This document shows positions 30,961 through 46,360 of a stretch of DNA of 64,000 nucleotides, in pieces. The notes below the pieces were generated by a model, which saw only the letters and a list, made by a program, of their open reading frames with translations, ran no database searches and had not been told where the DNA came from. The first letter of the stretch is position 1. Each line of letters starts with the position of its first letter. The DNA comes from Diplonema papillatum (lineage: Eukaryota > Euglenozoa > Diplonemea > Diplonemida > Diplonemidae). A program made the position numbers and the translations under genes. The DNA is taken from the NCBI GenBank assembly GCA_030068145.1, contig JAPJBO010000368.1:1-64000 (forward strand), given 5' to 3'.

Positions 30961-31480
30961 ATCGAGGCGGAAACAAGTGCACCTGTGCACACTGTCGCGG
31001 CGTCTACCGCTGGCGCAGGGCACGGTCGAAGCAAAAGGGTATCGGCGCTTGCGAGTTCCGATTCTCCGGGATCACGTACGGGACGAACCGCGGCAGGCTG
31101 CTGTTCGGGGTCGCGGGGTCGTTGAAGCGCCGCTGCCGGATGCGGACGCAAGCTGTGCACATCGGCGAGTAAGCTTGGCTCCAGTGCTTCCAGGAGGCGA
31201 AGGGCTTCCGCGTCCGCCAGTTCAGCTACTACGGGGTGGTCGAGGAGGCAGTGCAGGTATCGCGCAAGCGCTGCGATCGAGGGAAAGTCGGAGGCTTTGA
31301 TGACGCTGCGCCCGGTGGGCAGGAGATTCTCGACGTCCGGCGCCCCGAGGTACACGGGGACAGACCCCGCGATCAGCGGCTCGTACACTTTTTCCGTGAC
31401 GTAGTCAATCGAGACGCTGTTTTCCACGACACGCGAGAACGGATACTGGCTCACGACGCATACACTGCGCAAGCACTGCG
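30961..31480 (-). pseudogene. GT10 3'-end tandem unit 2 (520 bp)
   Basis: Same unit and same frame-changing deletion as unit 1, showing that the array grew by copying an already defective unit. It joins the intact gene at 31481. Confidence 0.9.
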
Positions 31481-31523
31481 ATCGAGGCGGAAACAAGTGC
31501 ACCTGTGCACACTGTCGCGGCGT

Positions 31524-33041
31524 CTACCGCTGGCGCAGGGCACGGTCGAAGCAAAAGGGTATCGGCGCTTGCGAGTTCCGATTCTCCGGGATCACGTACG
31601 GGACGAACCGCGGCAGGCTGCTGTTCGGGGTCGCGGGGTCGTTGAAGCGCCGCTGCCGGATGCGGACGCAAGCTGTGCACATCGGCGAGTAAGCTTGGCT
31701 CCAGTGCTTCCAGGAGGCGAAGGGCTTCCGCGTCCGCCAGTTCAGGTACTCGCTCAGGTGCTCGGGGTGGTCGAGGAGGCAGTGCAGGTACCGCGCAAGC
31801 GCTGCGATCGAGGGAAAGTCGGAGGCTTTGATGACGCTGCGCCCGGTGGGCAGGAAGTTCTCGACGTTCGGCGCCCCGAGGTACACGGGGACAGACCCCG
31901 CGAGCAGCGGCTCGTACACTTTTTCCGTGACGTAGTCGATCGAGACGCTGTTTTCCACGACGAGCGAGAACGGATACTGGCTGACCACGCACGCCTTCAC
32001 CTCCGACTTCCTGCCATGCTGCGCAGAACCGCACCACGGAGCTGCTTTGACTGTGTGCGAATGCATGCATTTCCCGTACCCGTGCACGGCTATGTGCTTT
32101 CGGAGGACGAGCACTATGGCGTCCCGCCAGTGGCTTGTGAAGTCGCAGTTTGACGCGAAAAATGCGACGGCGCGGCCCGCCTTCTTGCCCGCGCCGGTGT
32201 GCGCGTGCCGGGCGAGGGCCGCCGACGTTTCCTTGTCGCGGCAGGCGGCCCAGTGGTAGTAGTTGAGCGGGATCGGCGAGCCCATGGGGTAGCTGACCGT
32301 CAGGTTGAACGGGGCCCAGAACGCCGCGGCCGCCCAGCCGCGGCCGAGGTACCGGCCCTTGTACGTTTTTTCGAGCGTCCGCCGCCGGCCTTCGAGGTTC
32401 TCGATGTTCCAGCCGATGAGGATCTTGCCTCCAGGGTTGGCCCTCCAGTCGTACACAAGCCGGTCGTGCTCCCAGCTGCGCGCAGAGTCGACGACAAGCG
32501 CGTGGGCTTCGGCGACTCGGTCCTTCCCCGTGACGAGGCGGCAGGCGACAGGGCACTGTACCGGGTCCTGGGTCATTCGCGGGATCTCCGGGGCCCATAT
32601 TATGACAGGTTCTCCTTCGTTGCTACCGGCGGCGGAGTGCACGCAGGGCCAGAGGCTGCTTTCCGGTGCGGCGAAATCCGCGACGGGATCCGAGAACAGC
32701 GGGCTCGCCGAGTGGCTCGCATAGGGGACGTCGAAGAACGCCCGGTCGTCCCCGGGGGTGTAGAACGGCATGTCGGAGAACCTCGCCCGCCGCAGGTCGC
32801 CCTGCACGGCGAGCGTGCTGCCCGCCGCCGCCGCTGCCTCCGCCGGACCCGCCCCCGCCGTGCCGCGGCCGCCCTGCCGCAACGCCCTCGGCGGCTCCCG
32901 CGCCGGCTTCTCCTCTACCTCCCCCCGCCCCGGCCTCGCCGTCGCCGCGCCCGCCGGCGCGTCGTCCCGCAGCAGCCAGCCCGCGGATGCGAAGAGCGCG
33001 GCGCAGACCGCGACCAGTCCGAACCCGAGCGTGCGGATCAT
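31524..33041 (-). CDS. GT10-family alpha-1,3-fucosyltransferase, type II membrane protein
   Basis: 505 codons from ATG 33041; an in-frame ATG at 33083 would add 14 residues before the membrane anchor. A single transmembrane segment (about 4-24, TLGFGLVAVCAALFASAGWLL-like) follows a short cytoplasmic tail, then an Ala/Arg/Pro-rich stem and the catalytic domain. The GT10 signature is plain: VVENSVSIDYVTEKVYEPL followed by AGSVPVYLGAPNVENFLP; further on DFPSIAALARYL and CTACVRI. The family moves L-fucose from GDP-fucose to GlcNAc or glucose on glycans in the Golgi. One exon, typical length for the family. Its 3' third is repeated downstream and its 5' third upstream, so copy number at this locus is unstable. 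Confidence 0.92.
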   Translation of the reverse strand: MIRTLGFGLVAVCAALFASAGWLLRDDAPAGAATARPGRGEVEEKPAREPPRALRQGGRGTAGAGPAEAAAAAGSTLAVQGDLRRARFSDMPFYTPGDDRAFFDVPYASHSASPLFSDPVADFAAPESSLWPCVHSAAGSNEGEPVIIWAPEIPRMTQDPVQCPVACRLVTGKDRVAEAHALVVDSARSWEHDRLVYDWRANPGGKILIGWNIENLEGRRRTLEKTYKGRYLGRGWAAAAFWAPFNLTVSYPMGSPIPLNYYHWAACRDKETSAALARHAHTGAGKKAGRAVAFFASNCDFTSHWRDAIVLVLRKHIAVHGYGKCMHSHTVKAAPWCGSAQHGRKSEVKACVVSQYPFSLVVENSVSIDYVTEKVYEPLLAGSVPVYLGAPNVENFLPTGRSVIKASDFPSIAALARYLHCLLDHPEHLSEYLNWRTRKPFASWKHWSQAYSPMCTACVRIRQRRFNDPATPNSSLPRFVPYVIPENRNSQAPIPFCFDRALRQR

Positions 33042-33184
33042 CAGAGAATGCGGCCGTCGAACAGGCTGTTTGCCCCCCCACACCTTTTTCGAGTTTTAAG
33101 GATCCGTGTGTTTAGGTTGGTGCTCTTTCCTCGGGTGTGGGTTAATAGACTGTTTCTTGTAGTAAGCTCTAGTATATACTTCGG

Positions 33185-34395
33185 TACATGCTAGTTCGTC
33201 TGTTGAGGCCATATTATGACGGGTTCTCCTTTGTCGCACCCGGCGGCGGAGTGCACGCAGGGCCAGAGGCTGCTTTCCGGCGCGGCGAAATCCGCGACGG
33301 GATCCGAGAACAGCGGGCTCGCCGAGTGGCTCGCGAAGGGAACGCGTTTTGTGACATCGGTCGACAGTCAAGGCGGGTCGGTGTTCTTTCCTTGGGTGTG
33401 GGTATAGTTTGGTACATGCTGGTTCGTCTGTTGGGCCCATATTATGACGGGTTCTCCTTCGTCGCTCCCGGCGGCGGAGTGCACGCAGGGCCAGAGGCCG
33501 CTGTCCGGTGCGGCGAAATCCGCGACGGGATCCGAGAACAGCGGGCTCGCCGAGTGGCTCGCGTAGGGGACGTCGAAGAACGCCCGGTCGTCCCCGGGGG
33601 TGTAGAACGGCATGTCGGAGAACCTCGCCCGCCCGCCGCCGCCGCTGCCTCCGCCGGACCCGCCCCCGCCGTGCCGCGGCCGCCCTGCCGCAACGCCCTC
33701 GGCGTCTCCCGCACCGGCTTCTCCTCTACCTCCCCCCGCCCCGGCCTCGCTGTCGCCGCGCCCGCCGGCGCGTCGTCCCGCAGCAGCCAGCCCGCGGATG
33801 CGAAGAGCGCGGCGCAGACCGCGACCAGTCCGAACCCGAGCGTGCGGATCATCAGAGAATGCGGCCGTCGAACAGGCTGTTTGCCCCCCCACACCTTTTT
33901 CGAGTTTTAAGGATCCGTGTGTTTAGGTTGGTGCTCTTTCCTCGGGTGTGGGTTTATAGACTGTTTCTTGTAGTAAGCTCTAGTATATAGTTCGGTACAT
34001 GCTAGTTCGTCTGTTGAGGCCATATTGTGACGGGTTCTCCTTTGTCGCTCCCGGCGGCGGAGTGCACGCAGGGCCAGAGGCTGCTTTCCGGCGCGGCGAG
34101 ATCCGCGACGGGATCCGAGAACAGCGGGCTCGCCGAGTGGCTCGCGAAGGGAACGCGTTTTGTGACATCGGTCGACAGTCAAGGCGGGTCGGTGTTCTTT
34201 CCTTGGGTGTGGGTATAGTTTGGTACATGCTGGTTCGTCTGTTGGGCCCATATTATGACGGGTTCTCCTTTGTCGCTCGGAGTGCACGCAGGGCCAGAGG
34301 CTGCTTTCCGGCGCGGCGAAATCCGCGACGGGATCCGAGAACAGCGGGCTCGCCGAGTGGCTCGCGTAGGGGACGTCGAAGAACGCCCGGTAGGG
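33185..34395 (-). pseudogene. GT10 5'-end fragments in about 810-bp tandem units
   Basis: Four partial copies of the region encoding the N-terminal third: about 33209-33330, 33437-33894 (includes anchor and both ATGs, but with an internal deletion that breaks the frame), 34018-34150 and 34247-34390. The pattern repeats with a period of about 811 bp (TCGGTACATGCTAG at 33181 and 33992). Breaks recur at the codons for IIWA (ATATGGGCC on the minus strand), so one recombination junction was copied along. Confidence 0.88.
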
Positions 34396-34592
34396 AGGTG
34401 TCGCTGCTGACCTACCAGCGCGTTCCTGGTTGTTGCCCATGACCTGTTGTGTTCGTGTATCTTGTCGCGTAGGGGTAGACCCGCATGAACTCACATCCGT
34501 TCAGCACGTGGTTCCGTAGTCACAGCACTTGGGATCCGTTTGTTTCTTTGCCTGGCAGCTTTGTCGAGCATTTCCTTCCAAGCTGGCGCCTT

Positions 34593-35148
34593 GCGTAGAA
34601 ATTGGTCTCCGGTGGTGTCTGGTGGTCTGATAGAATCTGCCGGCGATAGTCTGCAGTAACCACTCAGGTGATGGACCGTGACAAGACAGCGGGCAATGCG
34701 ATGCAGCTCCAGGGAACATAGTCTTCTCCACGCGTAGAAATTGGTCTCCGGTGGTGTCTGGTGGTCTGATAGAATCTGCCGGCGATAGTCTGCAGTAACC
34801 ACTCAGGTGATGGACCGTGACAAGACAGCGGGCAATGCGATGCAGCTCCAGGGAACATAGTCTTCTCCACGCGTAGAAATTGGTCTCCGGTGGTGTCTGG
34901 TGGTCTGATAGAATCTGCCGGCGATAGTCTGCAGTAACCACTCAGGTGATGGACCGTGACAAGACAGATAGCAATGCGATGCAGCTCCAGGGAACATAGT
35001 CTTCTCCACGCGTAGAAATTGGTCTCCGGTGGTGTCTGGTGGTCTGATAGAATCTGCCGGCGATAGTCTGCAGTAACCACTCAGGTGATGGACCGTGACA
35101 AGACAGCGGGCAATGCGATGCAGCTCCAGGGAACATAGTCTTCTCCAG
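34593..35148. repeat. 139-bp tandem array, four units
   Basis: Units start at 34593, 34732, 34871 and 35010 (GCGTAGAAATTGGTCTCC). They are nearly identical; one carries AGACAGATAG instead of AGACAGCGGG. Frames are open across the array only because 139 is not a multiple of 3 and the unit lacks some stops; there is no protein family signal. A repeated small RNA gene is possible but no box motif is convincing. Confidence 0.95.
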
Positions 35149-35149
35149 T

Positions 35150-35385
35150 TCTGTAGCGCAGGCGGACTCCGATGCTGCCTGCGTGGACTGTGTGCTGCTG
35201 ACACTTTTTCTATCAATCTCGATGCTCAGCCACTATGGATCTCTGTCGGTAGTCATCATTGGCAGGCTAAGAAGGGCAAGAGGGCGCGAGGTCCTTTTTT
35301 TTTTTTGGTTATTTTTATTCCTTCTTCTTCACCCCTCCTCCAACCTTCCTTCTTTCTCATTTTTTTCTGTCTCTCTCTGTTTGGG
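35150..35385. other. Non-coding spacer
   Basis: Nothing recognised apart from a pyrimidine-rich tract at about 35290-35380. Confidence 0.45.
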
Positions 35386-35655
35386 TACCAGGGAAAGCCT
35401 GCTACACGGGAGCCAGTGTTCGGCGGTACGGGCCTACGGGTCAAGTGGCTGCCGATTTCCCAACTAAAGCATCAAGGCGTGGCGCACCTTGGGGCTTAGC
35501 GCGTTGCGCTGAACACAAGCTCGTCGGGACGGTCAGCCACAGGGCAGAGCGGACGGGGTTGTAGCACCGTGCTGCCTCCGACTCAAGCTTTGCAAGCTGT
35601 GGTTGATCGTCACGTTCGTGGACCCGGAGCGGCCTTTTCTTTTTCTTCTTCTTTT
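35386..35655 (+). repeat. Interspersed repeat family A, copy 3
   Basis: From ACCAGGGAAAGCCTGC to a CTT-rich tail, as in the copies at 7.6 and 9.6 kb. Confidence 0.78.
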
Positions 35656-35789
35656 CTGTCTCTCTCTCTTTCTCTCGCTTGCTCGTCTTGTTACGTGTTA
35701 GACTTGGTGGACTTTCTTTTGAAGCGCCGCAAATCGTTTTCTCAGGTTCTTCTTGGGAGGTCCTTCTCTCTCTCTTCCTCGAAAAAGAC

Positions 35790-35925
35790 AGGCGCTTCGT
35801 TTTGTTTGCGCGTGCCCGGGTTCCCACCTGTATTTACCCTGTGTATATTCAGGTAAGGAATTCTGATTAACCACCAAACCACGCTGCCTACGTCTTTTTA
35901 GCCTGCACAATACATTGAATGGCAA
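35790..35925 (+). repeat. Interspersed repeat family D, copy 3
   Basis: GACAGGCGCTTCG through TGCCTACGTCTTTTTAGCCT. It follows family A directly, as at 7.6-8.5 kb, so A and D may be two parts of one larger element. Confidence 0.7.
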
Positions 35926-35929
35926 CCCG

Positions 35930-36587
35930 TAAGATTGTTAGTACTAATAAAGGTCAGCACGGTAGCGATGACAAAGCGAACACACTGCACGTGGAAGGGG
36001 GCGGCCCACCTGGCCCACTTGACGGTGAAGGTTGACACCCCTTTCTCGCTCGCTTCGGTTATTCATTTATTTCCTTATCGTCGCCCAAGAAGCTATTGCC
36101 CCTCGCAACTGAGAAGTAAAGGCGCAGTTGCTATCGGGAAGGAGTGAAGTGTGGGAAAAGAAGGGCGCGTCGACGGGAGGAAGGGATTAAGGGGGGCCCG
36201 GGGGCGGGGGCGGGAGAGCAGCGTTGGTAAAATTCAAACTTTTCGAAGCAACAAATAATTGTAAACTCGAAAGAGAACGCTGGCAGCGTGCTTGGAAGGA
36301 GGTTAGCCTAACAATCAAGTTCAGTCACCACCAGGTTAACCACCCCCGGCACGTACAAACAAACTTTATTTCGCTTTTTTCTTTTACACACAACCACAAC
36401 AGGTCAAAGTCCTGAGGGAGAAAACAACTCACGGTGGTGTAAGCGAAGAACAAAGTATACTTGAAAAGAAAAACGGAAACTCAACACGTTTCCAAGACTT
36501 TCAAGGTCGCGCAACACTGTGGGGAGGAGACCACTTCTTTGTGCACGCCAGCACGAAATCAAGCATCCAAGCCGGGACGGCTTGCCG
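35930..36587. other. Non-coding stretch
   Basis: No gene or RNA recognised. Confidence 0.45.
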
Positions 36588-36812
36588 CAGGAAGAAATAC
36601 TCGAGGGGCTGCCTTGTGTTACTTCGAAGGAGGCTAAAGGGGGAGAAACCATACAACTACAAAGTGGATCTTTTCGGTTGAACGCTTACGCCCGCCACTG
36701 AACCCAGATTCACCTGTGTTTCGTGTGGGCTACAGCACATTTACCTCCTTTGATCTTTTGCAGCTGGCAGCCTCCTCAAGTATTTCCTACAAAGCAGGTG
36801 CTTATACAAAAG
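36588..36812 (+). repeat. Interspersed repeat family B, long copy
   Basis: Includes the left module (ATACTCGAGGGGCTGCCTTG ... AAAGTGGATC) and the common right module up to GGTGCTTATAC. Confidence 0.8.
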
Positions 36813-37346
36813 AAGAAATGTGTGAAGACGGGTTTTTGCCTAGAGGCTTTTCGTGTTATTCTGCAGATGCTTTGAGCTATTTTTTTTTACGAAATGTTTT
36901 AACGGGGGGTTGCCTTTGAGAAAGAATATGGAGCCGAGTGCGGCCGCCCACGGACCCTTGCCCCGGGACATTTTTCCTGCCAGGTACAAGAAAAAGAAGG
37001 AGAAAGACGAAGTAAAAGGGATACAGGGAGAGACAAGGGAGAGAGCGTTGCTCTCCTCTCCGGAGGATACTTTCCAAATATATATCGGGAACAGGGTCGG
37101 GTGGACCCGGCAAGAATTGGTCGGCGCGCTCGCCCTTCAGAGAATGAGAATGGCACAGGTGCGTACGTTGAACTAAGCCAAGATTGCGATTGCCAAGGTG
37201 ACTTCGTGGCGCACAGGCGGGCGCGGTGGCAGCTTGGGCTTGCGGCGGCCCTAGCCACACGTATCATACCCGCCCGCGCAGTCCACTAAGTACCTGACCC
37301 GTGGGCAACGATCCCGAGAGCAATGCACTCTATTTTCGCTGAGGGC

Positions 37347-37648
37347 GACAACTGCCACACAACCTTCCCACAATGTGATCGGAACAGCCACAATATTTAC
37401 CCACAACGTATTGCGGCTATCGCGGCTGGAACCTTCTTCTCCCGTGACCCAGGAAAATGGGGTCCAATGTCACGTGAACGTGGAAAAATGTTCGTGTCGA
37501 CGGCATAGTTGTCAACCCTGTATCGATTAATGCCCACTTTCCCTGGCCACAGGAAAAAGAGTCCCAGCCGCAAGGGCCGCAATACGCGGCGGGAAAATGT
37601 TGTGGCTATTCTGACCACATTGTGGGAAAGTTGTGGGTGTACGGTTCT
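37347..37648. mobile_element. Foldback/MITE-like element with about 120-bp imperfect inverted arms
   Basis: The left arm (about 37350-37480: CACACAACCTTCCCACAATG, GTATTGCGGC, CGCGGCTGGAACC) and the right arm (about 37510-37643) are reverse complements with scattered mismatches; the spacer is about 30 bp. No coding capacity. Such elements are mobilised by a transposase in trans or arise by inverted duplication. Confidence 0.8.
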
Positions 37649-37649
37649 G

Positions 37650-38982
37650 AACTCAAACCCAGCGGCAAATGTGTAGCTGATCCAAGGGGTCCGCAGGGGC
37701 CTCCGGACAGGCGACACTTCATCCGTCTCAGCGAAACTGCTGCGCCGTGGCGGTCGTTAGGGGCTTGGTTTCAAAGACAGGCCTACATTGGTTGAACATG
37801 TTCAAGTTTTGTACGTTTTTTCTTTTCTTCCCTCCCACACGTTGGAGGTCGGGAAGTCATCAGCATGCCGAAGGGCATAAGAGTATCTGCCAGCTCTTTC
37901 GCTACGCGACACCCGAAAGGTCACTTTATCGCGTTTTCGTGCCGGCGCAAAAGACGCTTGAAGCAGCCCTCAGTCACGGCGGCGACTCCAGAAAGGTGCA
38001 TGCTGCGCGTGTTGAGTGTTGGGCTCAGACGGGAGGGAAGCCTCAGTTCAATGTTTAGACGGGACACCGTCTCTCATGCATGATTGATGCCAGCATCAAG
38101 TCTTCTTCAAAGGCGATGTTGTATAGAAAAGAAATGAAAAAATGGGACACAGGGAGCGTAGGACTCCCTGAGTAGGGTATGAAACCTTGAGGAACTGCCC
38201 CCTATAATACTTCTTTCACCGCGGTGTTGTGTGCGCACCTCGTTCTGCGTCTCTGGTTTAACTCTCGAACGCAGACATTCCAAAGTTAGAGCTTATCGGT
38301 GGGTTCTTTGGATGGAAAGTATGAAAGGTTTCGTGGAGGGTTGCAAGAACGTCCCTGGGTCTTGAGCCTGAACGTATTTAGGTGAAGCACAGGTGACAGA
38401 AAAAGTCACAGTGTGAACAGCTAGTAGAACTTCTTGATGTGCAGCTTCTTTCACACCAAAAGAAATGTGAAAACGGGTTTTGCCTAGAGGCTTTCTCCGA
38501 AAAGTCTCAGGTGGAGCCTGCGTCACCTGAACGTTCACGGCAAAAATAGTACGGGCGGGGCAGCGGCTTCACCAGCTTCATCCCGCAAGACAACATTGGT
38601 CATGTGCCTAACACCGCACTGGTCCATCTGCACTGCGCGGAACAGGAGACTTTGGGATCGTCTGGGGCAAATATCCTTACCACGATCCACAGTTCAGGCC
38701 GCCCCAACAGGACGGGTTTCAGAAGTTCTTGCGAATTCGATAGCTTTCAGAGAGACGAGTGAAGAGTGCAGGGACCATCTCCGAGGAGTATCCGGTCGCC
38801 CCACTACTATCTCGTACTACTACGGCGGGCGTAAGTCGTTGCGCCGTGGGCGCGGAGCGAGCCGCGGCCCTGTCAAAGATGAGTATTGCACCGATGGTAG
38901 CGCAGCCGGGGGCGTTCTGACTGGCGGACGAGACCGCCTGGCAGGCGTGTGTCGACACGTTGTTTCGCGGGCTCTCCTCCTT
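37650..38982. other. Non-coding stretch with a family C copy
   Basis: Family C copy at about 38040-38215 and a family E fragment at 38606-38650. No supported gene. Confidence 0.5.
38040..38215 (+). repeat. Interspersed repeat family C, long copy
   Basis: Best match outside the coiled-coil gene: the core, GCATCAAGTCTTCTTC, GTATGAAACCTTGAGG and CCGCGGTGTTGTGTG. Confidence 0.78.
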
Positions 38983-39310
38983 TTGGCTACAGCCCGCCCC
39001 TATGGCGGCGGCTAGCATCTAGACGGAGAACAAAAAGACAGACTACGCTTCGGAAATGCTCCTTCAAAAGTGAACAACGCGGATCCCTGCCCTCAGACTT
39101 CCTGCCGTTCGGCGCTGCGTCCCCATTTTAAGGTGACGGGCTGAAGGCGGGAAGCGGCCGACTCAACAGACGCAGCGGTAATCAGGTAGCCCAACACGCT
39201 GCGCCACAGGATGCAAGAGTCTACACATTCAATAATTTCAGTTGGTCTGCATTATTGCCTGAGGCCGCGGGGCAAGCAAGTGACAAGCACGAGAAGGCTG
39301 TTCGATAAGA
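38983..39310. repeat. Local segmental duplication, copy 1
   Basis: Begins CCTTTTGGCTACAGCCCGCC and ends near GAGAAGGCTGTTCGAT. Matches 39321-39935 in two blocks. Confidence 0.9.
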
Positions 39311-39320
39311 AGCCCGCTAC

Positions 39321-39935
39321 CTTTTGGCTATAGCCCGCCCTATGGCGGCGGCTAGCATCTAGACGGAGAACAAAAGACAGACTACGCTTCGGAAATGCTC
39401 CTTCAAAAGTGAACAACGCGGATCCCTGCCCTCAGACTTCCTGCCGTTCGGCGCTGCGTCCCCATTTTAAGGTGACGGGCTGAAGGCGGGAAGCGGCCGA
39501 CTCAACAGACGCAGCGGTAATCAGGTAGCCCAACACGCTGCGTGACGCAGCGGTAATCAGGTAGCCCAACACGCTGCGTGACGCAGCGGTAATCAGGTAG
39601 CCCAACACGCTGCGTGACGCAGCGGTAATCAGGTAGCCCAACACGCTGCGCCACAGGATGCAAGAGTCTGCACATTCATTAATTTTCTCTCAACTCCCTC
39701 AGGCAGAAAGAGGCGGTTGCCATAGTATAAAAATTCTCGCTTTTGCTGCGAGGGAGTTGAGCTGTTGCTCTCGTCCGGTGTCCTTCGACGTCGCCGAGAG
39801 TTATCAGATAATTAATCTTCTTTCAATTCCATCCTGAGGGTTCTCATTGAAATGTCAAATAATTTCAGTTGGTCTGCATTATTGCCTGAGGCCGCGGGGC
39901 AAGCAAGTGACAAGCACGAGAAGGCTGTTCGATGA
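39321..39935. repeat. Local segmental duplication, copy 2, with 36-bp amplification
   Basis: Same order of blocks as copy 1, but with an inserted 36-bp tandem array and about 200 bp of extra sequence (39660-39857) before the shared right block. Confidence 0.88.
39508..39651. repeat. 36-bp tandem repeat, four units
   Basis: GACGCAGCGGTAATCAGG-type units starting at 39508, 39544, 39580 and 39616. Unit junctions form the near-palindrome CGCTGCGTGACGCAGCG. Confidence 0.95.
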
Positions 39936-41586
39936 GAAGCCCGCTACCTTCCCTCGTTGCTGGTGCACGAGAAGGCTGTTCGATCGGAAGCCCGCTACCT
40001 TCCCTCGTTGCTGGAGCCCTGGGCCCAGTTTGTCCTCGGCTCAACGGACGCTTTCCCCCTCACTGGATCTTGTAGTCTTTCAGCCATTCGCAACGCATTG
40101 TCGAGCAGCTCGCAAGATTGTAAGCACCGGACGGGGGGGAAATCTTAGTTTAATGTTCAGGCAGCACTGTCTGCCCTTGCGGGTACCGTCGAGGTCCCTC
40201 CCCCCAGGGACAAGCAGCCTGGTTACTTGCGACCTTTTGTTTGTTTGTTGGCAAAAAAAGGAAGTGCGCGATGGCACGTTGTCAGTTATAATTGGGGGGC
40301 AGATGTTGTCGGGGGGGAAAGCACGTACTTGTGGTGGTGACGGGGGGAGTTGGCCTTGCGTGTCATTGCAGTAGTGGGCGGCCAGTCAGGGGTAGTCGAG
40401 ATCGGATCACAAGAAGTGTACCGTGTGGGTGTACAAGACATGTTTTCCCGCCCCTTCGTCGTCTTTTCGCCCAGTGGGGTAGGTACCTCGGGTATTGAAG
40501 ACAAAGTCAATGAAACAACTGCCGGGGAAAACGCCAGTCTCCCCACTGGCCGGAAGGTGTTGACCGATCCGCTGCGTGGTTGGGGACGGTCTGACATCTT
40601 GCCCTGGCGGTGGCAAAGCAGCGGTGCTTCTTCTCATTCAGCCTCGTCGCAGTGAAGATACGAGTCGACGCGCATGTTTTTCGACCCTGTCGGTGGAAGG
40701 TGATGCATGAAACCCTCCCTTCCGCAAAGAAGCAGAACAAAAACTAGGCGCGCAATCAGGCAAACCGCTGCGGTGCTGGCTTCGTGCAATTGTGAGCCAC
40801 GACCTTCCCGAATACTCGGAGTTGTTTTCGTCAATCGTTTCTGCCCACGCAACCCGAGGGCGAGCGGATCCGTTCTCTCCCCCAAGGACAGCATTCTCTG
40901 GTCGAGCTTGCAAGGCATTGTGTCTGCGAGGCATCTGCAAAACAAGACGCGTCGTATTACCACGTGTTTGATGCACAGAGCTGATTTTCACAGATGCAGG
41001 TTCCTGTTGGGGTCCTTTCGGATCCTTTCGGATCGCCCTTTGGGTGTCCTTCTGAAGTCCTCATACGACAGCCTTGTTCACTCTGTCAAAAGGCAATGCC
41101 GCCCATGCAACCAGAGCACGATACTGCGCAATTTCTTGACGGGACACGCACGCAACAGCTGAAATCGAGAGCGGTACACACCGATAATCTGACCGAGGGC
41201 GTTGAGTCCCGAAACGACGTCGGCTCTATGAATCTGATGCAAAATGTGTTTGGGGATGATGCGGAATCTTGGTTGTTAACTTTGGAAGAGTCCTTTAACG
41301 AGCCAAGCAATGCGAGGTTGTAAACATAAGAAGAGTAGGGTCACTTACTCTGATAGGTAACTCCGGATTCAGTCCAAAGCAGGGTTTCGTACTCTGAAAG
41401 CCTTTTACCCCGACAGGCCTTTCGATGACTCGCAAGCCACCTCCTTCGGTAAGCCGGCTCTCAGGCAAGCCTCGTTACCCTTGTGCACAGATGCCTCTCA
41501 TATGGACACGGTTCCTTTTTTTTAGTTTCGTCGACGGCGTCGTCGACCTTTCACTCTGAAACCAGCGTGTGTGCACGCAAACATAC
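39936..41586. other. No gene recognised
   Basis: The third exon of the ACT gene should lie in or beyond this stretch but I could not place it. A short family C core occurs at 40136-40165. Confidence 0.4.

Positions 41587-46360
<4,774 letters not shown>

Noticed and set aside
30441-31480. Two further functional fucosyltransferase genes
   Set aside because: Units hold only the last third of the gene and share a frame-changing deletion.
34593-35148. 139-bp array as a CRISPR
   Set aside because: Units are direct tandem copies without variable spacers, in a eukaryotic context.
38983-39935. The duplicated blocks as a pair of LTRs
   Set aside because: They are almost adjacent, differ in length, and have no internal coding region or terminal TG...CA pair.
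40994-41323. 109-codon plus-strand ORF with CSLCQ
   Set aside because: A single Cys pair and no further support; it may be chance.
41505-41575. Candidate third ACT exon after TTTCAG
   Set aside because: The in-frame product is short, basic and unlike the end of an ACT domain.
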